Positions 49,956 through 56,951 of a stretch of DNA of 64,000 nt are shown one piece after another (position 1 is the stretch's first letter; the number at the start of each line of letters is the position of its first letter). This DNA comes from Amycolatopsis nalaikhensis. GTDB taxonomy: Bacteria > Actinomycetota > Actinomycetes > Mycobacteriales > Pseudonocardiaceae. The notes beneath the pieces are model-generated. The model made no database searches, was not told where the DNA came from, and was given only the letters and a program-made list of their open reading frames with translations. The DNA lies in NCBI RefSeq assembly GCF_030264295.1, contig NZ_CP127173.1, forward strand, positions 5,215,501-5,279,500, written 5' to 3'. The position numbers were made by a program, and so were the translations under genes.

Positions 49956-50428
49956 CTACCGCTCGCGGGCGGGAATCGCCGCGAGGACCGCGTCCAAGCT
50001 GGGGAGCCACCGCTGCTGCGGGTTCGGTGCCGCGACCCACTCGGTCGCGATGTCGGTGCGCCGCGAGCCGATCGGCAACGGCAGCAGCGCGCCCCACGCC
50101 AGCACTTCCACGTCCTTCGGCAGGGCGGCGCGCGGCGGGATCAGCCCGTCCGTCTCCGCGAGCACCGCGACCCGCTGCCCGCGCTGCGTGGCCATCGTCA
50201 TCGCCGGGCCTTCGCACCCGATCGCCGCCAGCCGGGCCAGCACCGGGGCCGCGCTCAACTTGGGCACGGTCACCGCGCAGATCCCGTTCTCCAGCGACAG
50301 GAACGGCTGCATCCCGCGCCACCGCACCGACCACCCGAACAACCGTCCGTAGTAGGCCTCGGCCCGATCCCGGCCGGCTCCCGCCGCGCGACGGACTCCA
50401 TCGGCTGCACCTGCTGGTCGAGCGACAT
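49956..50428 (-). CDS. Uncharacterised protein, probably with a frameshift near the 5' end
   Basis: The well-coded part reads RDRAEAYYGRLFGWSVRWRGMQPFLSLENGICAVTVPKL...ERQRWLPSLDAVLAAIPARER-like sequence, about 140 aa; AYYGRLFGW recalls VOC/glyoxalase-fold starts but the rest does not settle it. The natural start, ATG 50428 with GGAAGG upstream (MSLDQQVQPMESV), is in a different frame; the interval is 473 nt, so an indel between about 50385 and 50400 is needed. Alternatively GTG 50495 opens the same frame but lies inside a TetR operator. Divergent from TetR, so it is likely that regulator's target. Confidence 0.55.
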
Positions 50429-50485
50429 CTTCGGCGCCTTCCGCTCGCGGGAGAGGGGCCGGGTGGCCCGCGTTCGCCGTCCAGC

Positions 50486-50508
50486 CTAACGGCACTGAGT
50501 GCCGTTAG
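50486..50508. promoter_or_regulatory. TetR operator 1
   Basis: CTAACGGCACT-G-AGTGCCGTTAG, perfect 11-bp arms around one base, 26 bp upstream of the TetR ATG. Confidence 0.85.
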
Positions 50509-50534
50509 CAAGGCCGGCTGCTACCGTCCGGCCC

Positions 50535-51260
50535 ATGACGGATTCGCCGCGCCGGGTGCCGGCCACCCGGGCCGGAGCGACCCCCGCCGGGCGGCGGCGG
50601 CTGCGTCGCGCCCTCGCCTCCGCGGCCGTGGACCTGTTCGTGGCCAACGGCTACGAGGCCACCACGGTGGACGAGATCGCCGCCGCGGCCGGGGTCGGGC
50701 GGCGGACGTTCTTCCGGTACTTCGACGCGAAGGACGACGTCCTCTTCGCGAACCACGACGAGATCGTCGCCGAGATGGAGGAGGCGTTCACCGCCGCGGA
50801 CCCGGCGCGCGACCCGGTCGAGGTCGCGTGCGAGGCCGTCGGCCTCGTCCTCGACTCCTACGCCGCCGACCTGGACGTCTCGCTCAAGCGGTTCACCCTG
50901 ACCCGGACCGTGCCGGCGTTGCGGGACAAGGAAGTCGCGACCGTCGACCGCTACCAGCGCGTGCTCGCCCGCTACCTGCGCGCGCGGTTCGAGGAGCGCG
51001 GAGACGAGCAGGCGAGCGTGCGCGCGGCCGTCGTCGCGGCGGCGATCGCGGCGGCCAACAACCACGTCCTCCGGCGCTGGCTGCGCGACGGCGGCGAGGA
51101 CGACATCGCGGCCAGCGCGGCCGCGGCGTTCGCCCTGGTGATCGACGCCTTCGGGGACCGCGCCCAGCGTGAGGACAAGACGGTGGTCGCGGTGATGTCC
51201 ACGGCGGCGCCCCTGCACGAGGTCATCGCCCAGGTGAGCGCGGCCCTGCGCGGCGGCTGA
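50535..51260 (+). CDS. TetR-family transcriptional regulator
   Basis: 241 aa: HTH RRALASAAVDLFVANGYEATTVDEIAAAAGVGRRTFFRYFDAKDDVLFANHDE followed by a long helical effector domain (DPVEVACEAVGLVLDSYAADLDVSLKRFTLTRTVPALRDKEV) of the mycofactocin-like TetR subgroup. ATG 50535. Perfect operators lie just before it and just after it, both with core GGCACTNAGTGCC, indicating control of itself and possibly the DUF2235 gene downstream. Confidence 0.92.
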   Translation: MTDSPRRVPATRAGATPAGRRRLRRALASAAVDLFVANGYEATTVDEIAAAAGVGRRTFFRYFDAKDDVLFANHDEIVAEMEEAFTAADPARDPVEVACEAVGLVLDSYAADLDVSLKRFTLTRTVPALRDKEVATVDRYQRVLARYLRARFEERGDEQASVRAAVVAAAIAAANNHVLRRWLRDGGEDDIAASAAAAFALVIDAFGDRAQREDKTVVAVMSTAAPLHEVIAQVSAALRGG

Positions 51261-51267
51261 GTCAGGT

Positions 51268-51282
51268 TGGCACTCAGTGCCA
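51268..51282. promoter_or_regulatory. TetR operator 2
   Basis: TGGCACT-C-AGTGCCA, the same core as operator 1, placed 7 bp after the TetR stop and 168 bp before the DUF2235 gene. Confidence 0.8.
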
Positions 51283-51405
51283 CCGACGTCGAACCCAGCA
51301 GAGCCACTCGAACCGGTGACCGGATTACTCCGTTAGGGTGCCGTGACGGGTGAGGGGTAACCGCGTGCCCGCTCCCGCGACCCACAGAGCAGGCAGGGGC
51401 AGACA

Positions 51406-51421
51406 GGGCCGGCGCCGGCCC
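51406..51421. other. Strong GC hairpin in the DUF2235 leader
   Basis: GGGCCGGCGCCGGCCC, a perfect 16-bp palindrome, with outer GGCAGG (51392) and CCTGCC (51423) extending the stem. It lies 28 bp before the DUF2235 start. It may be the TetR gene's terminator or an attenuator. Confidence 0.55.
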
Positions 51422-51449
51422 GCCTGCCGCGGCGTCCGGGGAGGGCGAC

Positions 51450-52550
51450 ATGAAACGTCTGGTGATCTGCTGCGACGGCACCTGGAACACACCCGACCAG
51501 GCCAAAGAGGGCCACCCGTGCCCGACGAACGTCACGAAGCTGGCGCTGGGCGTCGCCGAATCCGACGGCGACGTCGCCCAGCGGCTCTACTACCACCGCG
51601 GCGTGGGCTCGTACGGACGGCCGCGGATCCGCGGGGGCGCGTTCGGCGTCGGCCTGTCCCGCGACGTGCGCCGCGCCTACCGCTTCATCGTCGACAACTA
51701 CGAGCCCGGCGACGAGCTGTTCCTCTTCGGGTTCAGCCGCGGCGCCTTCACCGCCCGCAGCGTCGCCGGTCTCATCCACAACGCGGGCGTGCTGCGCGCC
51801 GAGAACGCGCACCGGCTCGAAGACGCGTACGCGTTGTACCGCGCGCGAGCCGTCAAGCCGCGTGACATCGAGTCCGAGCTGTTCCGCCGCTCGTACAGCC
51901 ACGAGTCGTCGACGTTCAAGACCCGGATCCGGTTCATCGGCGTCTGGGACACGGTGGGCGCGCTGGGCATCCCGACTCTCGGCCCGAAGTTCCTGACCAA
52001 CTGGGTCAACCGCCGCTTCGCCTTCCACAACACCGAACTCAGCAGCCGGGTCGACGCGGCTTTCCACGCGCTCGCGATCGACGAAAAGCGCCGCGCGTTC
52101 AAGCCGACGTCGTGGTCGAAGCGCGACGAGGTCCGCGGCCAGCGGATCGAGCAGGTGTGGTTCCCGGGCGTGCACAGCGACGTCGGCGGCGGCTACCGGG
52201 AGGGCGAGCTGGCCGACGTTTCGCTGCGGTGGATGGCCTCCCGCGCGGAGGAGAACGGCCTGGCGTTCCGGCCCGGAGCGTTCACGAAGTCCGGTGACTG
52301 GGGCGTGCCGGGAACGGACCTCCCCGCGGTCGACCCGGACCCGCTGGGCACGCTGCACGAGTCCCGCACGGGCGTGTACCGCATGCAGCGCAGGCTGTAC
52401 CGCCTGGAGACCGACGACGGCCGGGGAGCGGGGGTCGCCGTCGCGTCCACGGCCGCCGAGCGCTTCGACGAGCTGGAGACGTACCGGCCGCGGGGGTACG
52501 CGGAGTTCGTGGGCCGGTACCCGACGCGCGAAATCGACTGGGAACGCTGA
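51450..52550 (+). CDS. DUF2235 alpha/beta hydrolase (phospholipase-like)
   Basis: 366 aa. DUF2235 hallmarks: KRLVICCDGTWNTPDQ at the N-terminus, LFLFGFSRGAFTARSVAGLIHNAG with the nucleophile Ser about 96 (G-x-S-x-G), RFIGVWDTVGALGIP and QVWFPGVHSDVGGGY with the acid/His pair. The family includes fungal and bacterial lipase-like proteins and type VI Tle effectors; here there is no secretion gene, so a cytoplasmic esterase or phospholipase is assumed. ATG follows GGGGAGGG. Possibly controlled by the upstream TetR. Confidence 0.9.
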   Translation: MKRLVICCDGTWNTPDQAKEGHPCPTNVTKLALGVAESDGDVAQRLYYHRGVGSYGRPRIRGGAFGVGLSRDVRRAYRFIVDNYEPGDELFLFGFSRGAFTARSVAGLIHNAGVLRAENAHRLEDAYALYRARAVKPRDIESELFRRSYSHESSTFKTRIRFIGVWDTVGALGIPTLGPKFLTNWVNRRFAFHNTELSSRVDAAFHALAIDEKRRAFKPTSWSKRDEVRGQRIEQVWFPGVHSDVGGGYREGELADVSLRWMASRAEENGLAFRPGAFTKSGDWGVPGTDLPAVDPDPLGTLHESRTGVYRMQRRLYRLETDDGRGAGVAVASTAAERFDELETYRPRGYAEFVGRYPTREIDWER

Positions 52551-52559
52551 TCGGCGGCG

Positions 52560-52599
52560 GCCCGGTGGTCTCACACGACGTCGTGCGAGGCCACCGGGC
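52560..52599. terminator. Terminator hairpin 1 after DUF2235
   Basis: A 40-bp near-perfect palindrome with arms GCCCGGTGGTCTCACACGA / TCGTGCGAGGCCACCGGGC, two mismatches. Confidence 0.8.
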
Positions 52600-52604
52600 G
52601 CTCG

Positions 52605-52636
52605 CGTCACATCAACCGCGGAAAGGTGATGTGACG
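52605..52636. terminator. Terminator hairpin 2 before DUF397
   Basis: CGTCACATCA / TGATGTGACG with a 12-bp loop, ending one base before the stop codon of the convergent DUF397 gene. Tandem hairpins insulate the two transcripts. Confidence 0.75.
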
Positions 52637-52637
52637 G

Positions 52638-52877
52638 CTACGAACCAGGTTCGCGCTCCGACAGCGGATGGGTGGCCACGATGCTCAGAAAAGCCGACCA
52701 GCCCGCGCCGCCGGTGCTCATGACCGGGGAGTCGGCCCGTTTGTCCTTGCTGTCTCGGATCGAGACGACCCCTCCGGTGAGGTTGACCTCCACGCAGCTG
52801 CCCAAAGCGTTGGAATAGCTGCTCTTGAACCAGCCGTCACGGCTGGTCCCGGAGGTCGGCCTGCTTTGCCCGTTCAC
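52638..52877 (-). CDS. DUF397 protein
   Basis: 79 aa. DUF397 signature: GWFKSSYSNALGSCVEVNLTGGVVSIRDSKDKRADSPVMSTGGAGWSAFLSIV. In actinomycetes these small proteins are nearly always downstream of an XRE/DUF5753 regulator and may act as its partner (BldB/WhiJ-type developmental or conflict modules). 67 bp after the XRE gene. Confidence 0.95.
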   Translation of the reverse strand: MNGQSRPTSGTSRDGWFKSSYSNALGSCVEVNLTGGVVSIRDSKDKRADSPVMSTGGAGWSAFLSIVATHPLSEREPGS

Positions 52878-52944
52878 TCTTCTCCCGTCAATCGCGAATC
52901 ACCAGCGTCGTGCTGCCGGTGACCGAATCATCGAGAGCTTTCTG

Positions 52945-53820
52945 TCATGCGCGGCCCGCCGGCAGGTCTCGGGCGCACTGGCGCACCAGCTCCAGTGTTT
53001 CGAACTCGTCGAGAGCCTGCTCCCGAGCGTCCGAATAGGTGCGAGAGATGTCGCGGACCCGGGCCTCGTCGCTGATGATGGAAAACGTCGAAACGGTCTC
53101 CTGCCAAGCCAGCGTCGGCAACGCCGGCTTGTCGAAGTCGATCAGGTGCACGGTGGGGGCGCCGAACAGGCCGCACGCCGGTGCGGTGAACGGGACCACC
53201 CGGACACTGATCGTCTTCCGTCGTTCCAGTATCAGCCTTTCCAGGTGTTCGAGCTGGTCACGCAGTACGTGCGCGCCGCCGATCCGCTGACGCAGGGCCG
53301 CCTCGCTCAGGACCGCGGTCAGGCGAAGTGGCTCATCGCCGCCGAGCCGGGCTTGGCGCCGCATCCGGATGTCGACCCGCTGCTGGATCTCGTCCGGCCG
53401 CACGACGACGGCCGGTTCGATCACCGCACGGGCGTAGTCCGGGGTTTGCAGCAGACCTGGAATCAAGAGGCTTTCGTAGTCCCGGACTCCCTGCGCGCCG
53501 TATTCGAAACCGAGCATGCGCTGAACTTCGGTGTTGAGCAGCTTCGAATAATCCGACCACCAGCCTCGCTCTTTCGCCGCCTCCCGGAGGGAGAGCAGCC
53601 GGCGCCCTTCGTCTTCGCCGATCCCGAACAGGTCGATGACCTTCCGGAGGTTCTCGACGGTGAGCACCTTGCGCTCGTTCTCGACGGCGGACCAGTAGTT
53701 GCGCGTGAAGCCCAACTCCCGCGTGATCGTCGAGACGTCGATGCCGCGGCGCTCGCGGCAGTCGCGGAGCCGTAGAGCGAGTTCCCATGTGGCGACGACA
53801 GGGGAGGTATGGGGTGCCAC
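52945..53820 (-). CDS. XRE-family regulator with DUF5753 (WhiJ-like)
   Basis: 291 aa: N-terminal HTH ALRLRDCRERRGIDVSTITRELGFTRNYWSAVENERKVLTVENLRKVIDLFGIGEDE and a C-terminal DUF5753 domain (VLSEAALRQRIGGAHVLRDQLEHLERLILERRKTISVRVVPF...HLIDFD). GTG 53820, with GGGAGGAG upstream, is chosen over the longer frame. Forms a WhiJ/BldB-like pair with DUF397. Divergent from a cyclase-like gene, with two palindromes in the shared upstream region. Confidence 0.93.
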   Translation of the reverse strand: MAPHTSPVVATWELALRLRDCRERRGIDVSTITRELGFTRNYWSAVENERKVLTVENLRKVIDLFGIGEDEGRRLLSLREAAKERGWWSDYSKLLNTEVQRMLGFEYGAQGVRDYESLLIPGLLQTPDYARAVIEPAVVVRPDEIQQRVDIRMRRQARLGGDEPLRLTAVLSEAALRQRIGGAHVLRDQLEHLERLILERRKTISVRVVPFTAPACGLFGAPTVHLIDFDKPALPTLAWQETVSTFSIISDEARVRDISRTYSDAREQALDEFETLELVRQCARDLPAGRA

Positions 53821-53882
53821 GACACTCCTCCCGACGTCGACGACCGTGCCCCGAGGCGCGATGATCACCCGGTGCACGTGCA

Positions 53883-53972
53883 TGGTTACGGTAACCAAAC
53901 GATACCTCGGTTCCCGTGGCTGCGGAGTGTAGCGGCGGCCTATGGTCAAGCTTCAAGGTGTACTAGTACACC
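53883..53972. promoter_or_regulatory. Two palindromes between XRE and cyclase-like genes
   Basis: TGGTTAC-G-GTAACCA (53883-53897, 7-bp arms) and GGTGTACTAGTACACC (53957-53972, perfect 16 bp). Both lie in the divergent promoter region and are candidate XRE sites. Confidence 0.65.
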
Positions 53973-54017
53973 CGGTCTCGGCCTCAGCGCGGCGATGCGA
54001 GTCAACGGGGAGGAACC

Positions 54018-54644
54018 ATGGCGTCGCAACCGGATTGTGGCGTACGGCCGCACGCGGCCGAGCTCACCACGGCGCACTGCACCATCGTCGGGCTGGACAT
54101 CGAAGGCTTCGGGCAGCACCACCGCAGCAACCCCAACCGCGTGCGCATGAGAGACGGCCTCTACGAGGCGGTCGAGCGCGCTTTCGGCGTGGCCGGAATC
54201 CCCTGGACGAACTGCCGGAGCGGCGACCGCGGCGACGGCGTCATCGTCCTCGTCTCCGCCGAGGTCCCCAAGATCCGGTGCGCGGACGGCCTCCCGGACG
54301 CGCTGGCCGGCGAGCTGTGCCGGTACAACGCCACGCACCCGCCGGAGGAGCGGATCCGGCTGCGCGTCGCGATCCACGCGGGTGAGATCAACTACGACCG
54401 GCACGGGTTCACCGGGGCGTCGGTGATCCACGCCTGCCGGCTGCTGGACTCTCCCGCGATCAGAGCGGTCCTCGCCGGGAACGCCGCGCCGCTGGCCGTG
54501 ATCAGTTCGGCGTGGTTTTTCGACGAGGTGATCCGCCACAGCGAGCACAGCAGCGCGGCCGCGTACCGGCGATCCGTCGTCACGAACAAGGAAACCACCG
54601 CCCAGGCGTGGATCCGGCTGGTGCCGGAGACCGCGGATCGATGA
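54018..54644 (+). CDS. Class III nucleotidyl-cyclase-like protein
   Basis: 208 aa. Cyclase-homology pattern: IVGLDIEGFGQHHR (first metal Asp), CRSGDRGDGVIVLV (second Asp), IRLRVAIHAGEINYDRHGFTGASVIHACRLLDSPAI. The substrate-specifying and transition-state residues are not evident, so it may be an inactive or altered cyclase. Actinomycete relatives sit beside conflict or signalling genes; here the neighbour is XRE/DUF397. ATG follows GGGGAGG. Function unproven. Confidence 0.7.
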   Translation: MASQPDCGVRPHAAELTTAHCTIVGLDIEGFGQHHRSNPNRVRMRDGLYEAVERAFGVAGIPWTNCRSGDRGDGVIVLVSAEVPKIRCADGLPDALAGELCRYNATHPPEERIRLRVAIHAGEINYDRHGFTGASVIHACRLLDSPAIRAVLAGNAAPLAVISSAWFFDEVIRHSEHSSAAAYRRSVVTNKETTAQAWIRLVPETADR

Positions 54645-54652
54645 CCGCTACG

Positions 54653-54682
54653 GGCGGCGGCCCGGCAACCCGGGCCGCCGCC
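54653..54682. terminator. Bidirectional terminator
   Basis: GGCGGCGGCCCGG / CCGGGCCGCCGCC with a CAAC loop, between convergent genes ending at 54644 and 54690. Confidence 0.85.
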
Positions 54683-54689
54683 GAACCGG

Positions 54690-55349
54690 TCAGCGGCTCG
54701 CCGCCGTGATGTCGCCGTGGGAGGTGGTCGCGTGGATGGCCAACTCCGCGCCCCCATTGTTCTTCAGGCTGTTGCTGACGCGCCCGTAAGACGTCCCGGC
54801 GTCCAAAGTGGCCGAAACCCCGGCCGCGGCGCCGATCGTGATCGCGCCCGACTGCGTCCGCAGCACCACCTTGCCGCGCACCGCCTCGGTGATGCGGATG
54901 TCTCCGCGGGCCGTGCTGATCTCCGCGGGGCCGCCCAGTCGGCCGATCTCGACGTCGCCGTCCGTGGCCGTCAGGTGGACGCTCTCCGCTTCGTCGAGCT
55001 TGATGTGGCGGTACGCGCCGTCGAACCGGACGTCGCCGAGGCGGCCGGTGCCGCGCAGCTCCGAGCTGGCCGACTCGGCCTCGACGCGCGATCCCGACGG
55101 CAGCTCGAGCGTGACCGCCACCGAACCGGCGCGGCCGAGCGTCCCGGGAGGTGGGGTCTGGACCCGCAGGACGCCGTCGGCGTACGTGATCGTCGTCTGC
55201 TCGGCCGTCTTGACGTCGCGGCTCTTGGCGGGGTCGGCGGGCCGGACCTCGACCGTCGTGTCCGCGCGGTCGGCGGCGACCAGCCGGACGCGGCCCGCGG
55301 TCAGGGCGAGAACGGCGGTGATCGGGGCGGGGGTGGCGAAGGTCTGCAT
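54690..55349 (-). CDS. DUF4097 beta-strand repeat protein
   Basis: 219 aa of repeating short beta strands (EIGRLGGPAEISTARGDIRITEAVRGKVVLRTQSGAITIGAAAGVSATLDAGTSYGRV), characteristic of DUF4097 right-handed beta-helix proteins. No signal peptide at the chosen ATG 55349 (AGGAG at good distance). Often near anti-sigma or envelope-stress genes; none seen here. Function unknown. Confidence 0.85.
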   Translation of the reverse strand: MQTFATPAPITAVLALTAGRVRLVAADRADTTVEVRPADPAKSRDVKTAEQTTITYADGVLRVQTPPPGTLGRAGSVAVTLELPSGSRVEAESASSELRGTGRLGDVRFDGAYRHIKLDEAESVHLTATDGDVEIGRLGGPAEISTARGDIRITEAVRGKVVLRTQSGAITIGAAAGVSATLDAGTSYGRVSNSLKNNGGAELAIHATTSHGDITAASR

Positions 55350-55489
55350 CGTGACTCCTGTGGTCCTCCCGGCGGCCCCGCTGGTGGGGCCGCCGCTGAT
55401 GGGAACCACGATCGCCGGGCGTCCTGACACGCCGCGGCCACCGCGCTGACACGGCGCCGCGGCCCGTGACCGTCCGATGAGGACGCCGG

Positions 55490-56017
55490 TCAGTCCGTGA
55501 TGTACCACTGCCCGCCGCGCAGCTCCAGCACCGTGTCACCGAGGTCGCCGTCGGTGAACTTCACGCTGGACTGTACGGCCTTGGCCGGGATTTCGACCTT
55601 CTTCGCGCCCTCGGTGATCCGGCTCCGGTCGACGGTGGCGCTCTGCAGCGCGCGCCGCTGCGCCGCGCTGAACATCTTGAACGAGATCGGCAGCGTCTGC
55701 TCGCACGGCCCGAAGCCCTGGTCTTCCGCCTGCTTGGCGGCGGGCGCGGCGATCTCGCAGGCGGTGGTGACGTCCTCGTTGCCGACGGCGTGCAGATAGG
55801 TTTCGAACCGCTCGACCGCCCCGGCGGCCTTCGCCGGAGCCGACGTCGCGGTGGTCGCGGGCGGCGTGGAGGTGGGCGTCGCCGAGGTCACGGCCGAAGT
55901 CGAGGCAGGCGGCGGAGCGGTGTTCGACCCCGCCGCGCTGTCGCCTCCCCCGCCCGAGCAACCGGCGATCAGCAGGGCCACGCCCGTGGCCAGGACGGGC
56001 AGTGCGCGAGCGGACAT
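55490..56017 (-). CDS. Lipoprotein, low-complexity linker plus C-terminal domain
   Basis: 175 aa. Signal peptide with lipobox LLIAGC (Cys about 22), then a Ser/Thr/Pro/Ala-rich linker (GSNTAPPPASTSAVTSATPTSTPPATTATSAPAKA), then a compact alpha/beta domain (FETYLHAVGNEDVTTACEIAAPAAKQ ... VLELRGGQWYITD) like those of actinobacterial surface lipoproteins with a DUF4878/NTF2-like fold. Anchored outside the membrane. ATG 56017 follows AAAGGG. Confidence 0.85.
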   Translation of the reverse strand: MSARALPVLATGVALLIAGCSGGGGDSAAGSNTAPPPASTSAVTSATPTSTPPATTATSAPAKAAGAVERFETYLHAVGNEDVTTACEIAAPAAKQAEDQGFGPCEQTLPISFKMFSAAQRRALQSATVDRSRITEGAKKVEIPAKAVQSSVKFTDGDLGDTVLELRGGQWYITD

Positions 56018-56130
56018 GGAACACCCTTTCAAGTCGGGAAGATCGGCCGGAGCATAGGTGACCGCGGGTCGGCGCCGGGGCGTTTTCCGGAAATTTCGAC
56101 GCTTTGACCAGGAGTTAGTGACACGTTTGT

Positions 56131-56334
56131 GTGAAACGCCACCGGCTCACCAGGAGCGGCGGCACGGACCTGGACCTCGTCCTCCGGGCCCGGGGCGTCG
56201 ACTCGGTGACCCTTGCCGGGGTGGCGACGAGCGCGATGGTCGCCGCGACCGGCTCGGCCGTGCACGACTTCTTCGTGGCGCGGGTCTTCCCGAGCCGCGG
56301 CTTCGACGTCGCAGTCAGCACCGACTGGCACTGA
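56131..56334 (+). pseudogene. Fragment of an isochorismatase-like cysteine hydrolase
   Basis: 67 codons from GTG 56131: GTDLDLVLRARGVDSVTLAGVATSAMVAATG matches the centre of the family (cis-peptide and catalytic Cys neighbourhood of nicotinamidase-like hydrolases) but is then off-pattern, VHDFFVARVFPSRGFD, and stops. The usual N-terminal Asp and Lys regions and the C-terminal helices (about 120 aa) are absent. Likely a decayed remnant. Confidence 0.6.
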
Positions 56335-56342
56335 ACCCGGCG

Positions 56343-56951
56343 TCAGGACACGACGAGCACGACGAGGCGGCGCGGGCCGTGCACGCCTTCGACGCGGTCG
56401 AGTTCGATGTCGGACGTCGCGCTCGGGCCGCTGATCCACGTCTGCGGCCGTCTCGGGTCGAGGCGCGCGACCGCAGCCGGGACGTCGGGCACCACCTGGT
56501 CGGCCCGCACGACGCAGACGTGCAGGTCAGGGATGAGGGTGACGGCCCGGCGGCCCTGGCCCGGCCCGTGGTCGAGCACGATGGTGCCGGTTTCGGCGAT
56601 GCCGAGGGTGGCCGTGGTGACCACGCCGTCGACCGCGTCGAGGTCGGCGACCGGGGTCGCCGCGTCCGGCACGGCGTTCGCGGGGCGCAGGGCGTCCGGC
56701 AGGTCCGCGGGCACCACGATCCGTTCCGTGCCCGCGCACGCCGTGGCGATCTCGGCCGGGAGTTCGGCCTCCGTGCACCGCACGACCGTCGCCCGGTAGT
56801 CGGCGACGCGCTCGGCGAAGAGCGCGAGGTGCTCGGGGGTGGCGGCGACCGGCGCCGGTTTGTCGACGGCGATGTCGGCGGCCGACTCGCCGGCGGGGAC
56901 GTCGCGCAGGGCCGCGCGCACGCGGCCGAGGATGGCGTCGCGCGCGTTCAC
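56343..56951 (-). CDS. lutC: LutC, LUD-domain lactate utilisation protein
   Basis: 202 aa LUD domain: IVVPADLPDALRP ... DGVVTTATLGIAETGTIVLDHGPGQGRRAVTLIPDLHVCVVRADQVVPDVPAAVARL ... WISGPSATSDIELDRVEGVHGPR is the LutC signature. Third gene of lutABC; with LutA and LutB it oxidises L-lactate through Fe-S subunits. GTG overlaps the lutB stop (GTGA). Confidence 0.93.
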   Translation of the reverse strand: MNARDAILGRVRAALRDVPAGESAADIAVDKPAPVAATPEHLALFAERVADYRATVVRCTEAELPAEIATACAGTERIVVPADLPDALRPANAVPDAATPVADLDAVDGVVTTATLGIAETGTIVLDHGPGQGRRAVTLIPDLHVCVVRADQVVPDVPAAVARLDPRRPQTWISGPSATSDIELDRVEGVHGPRRLVVLVVS

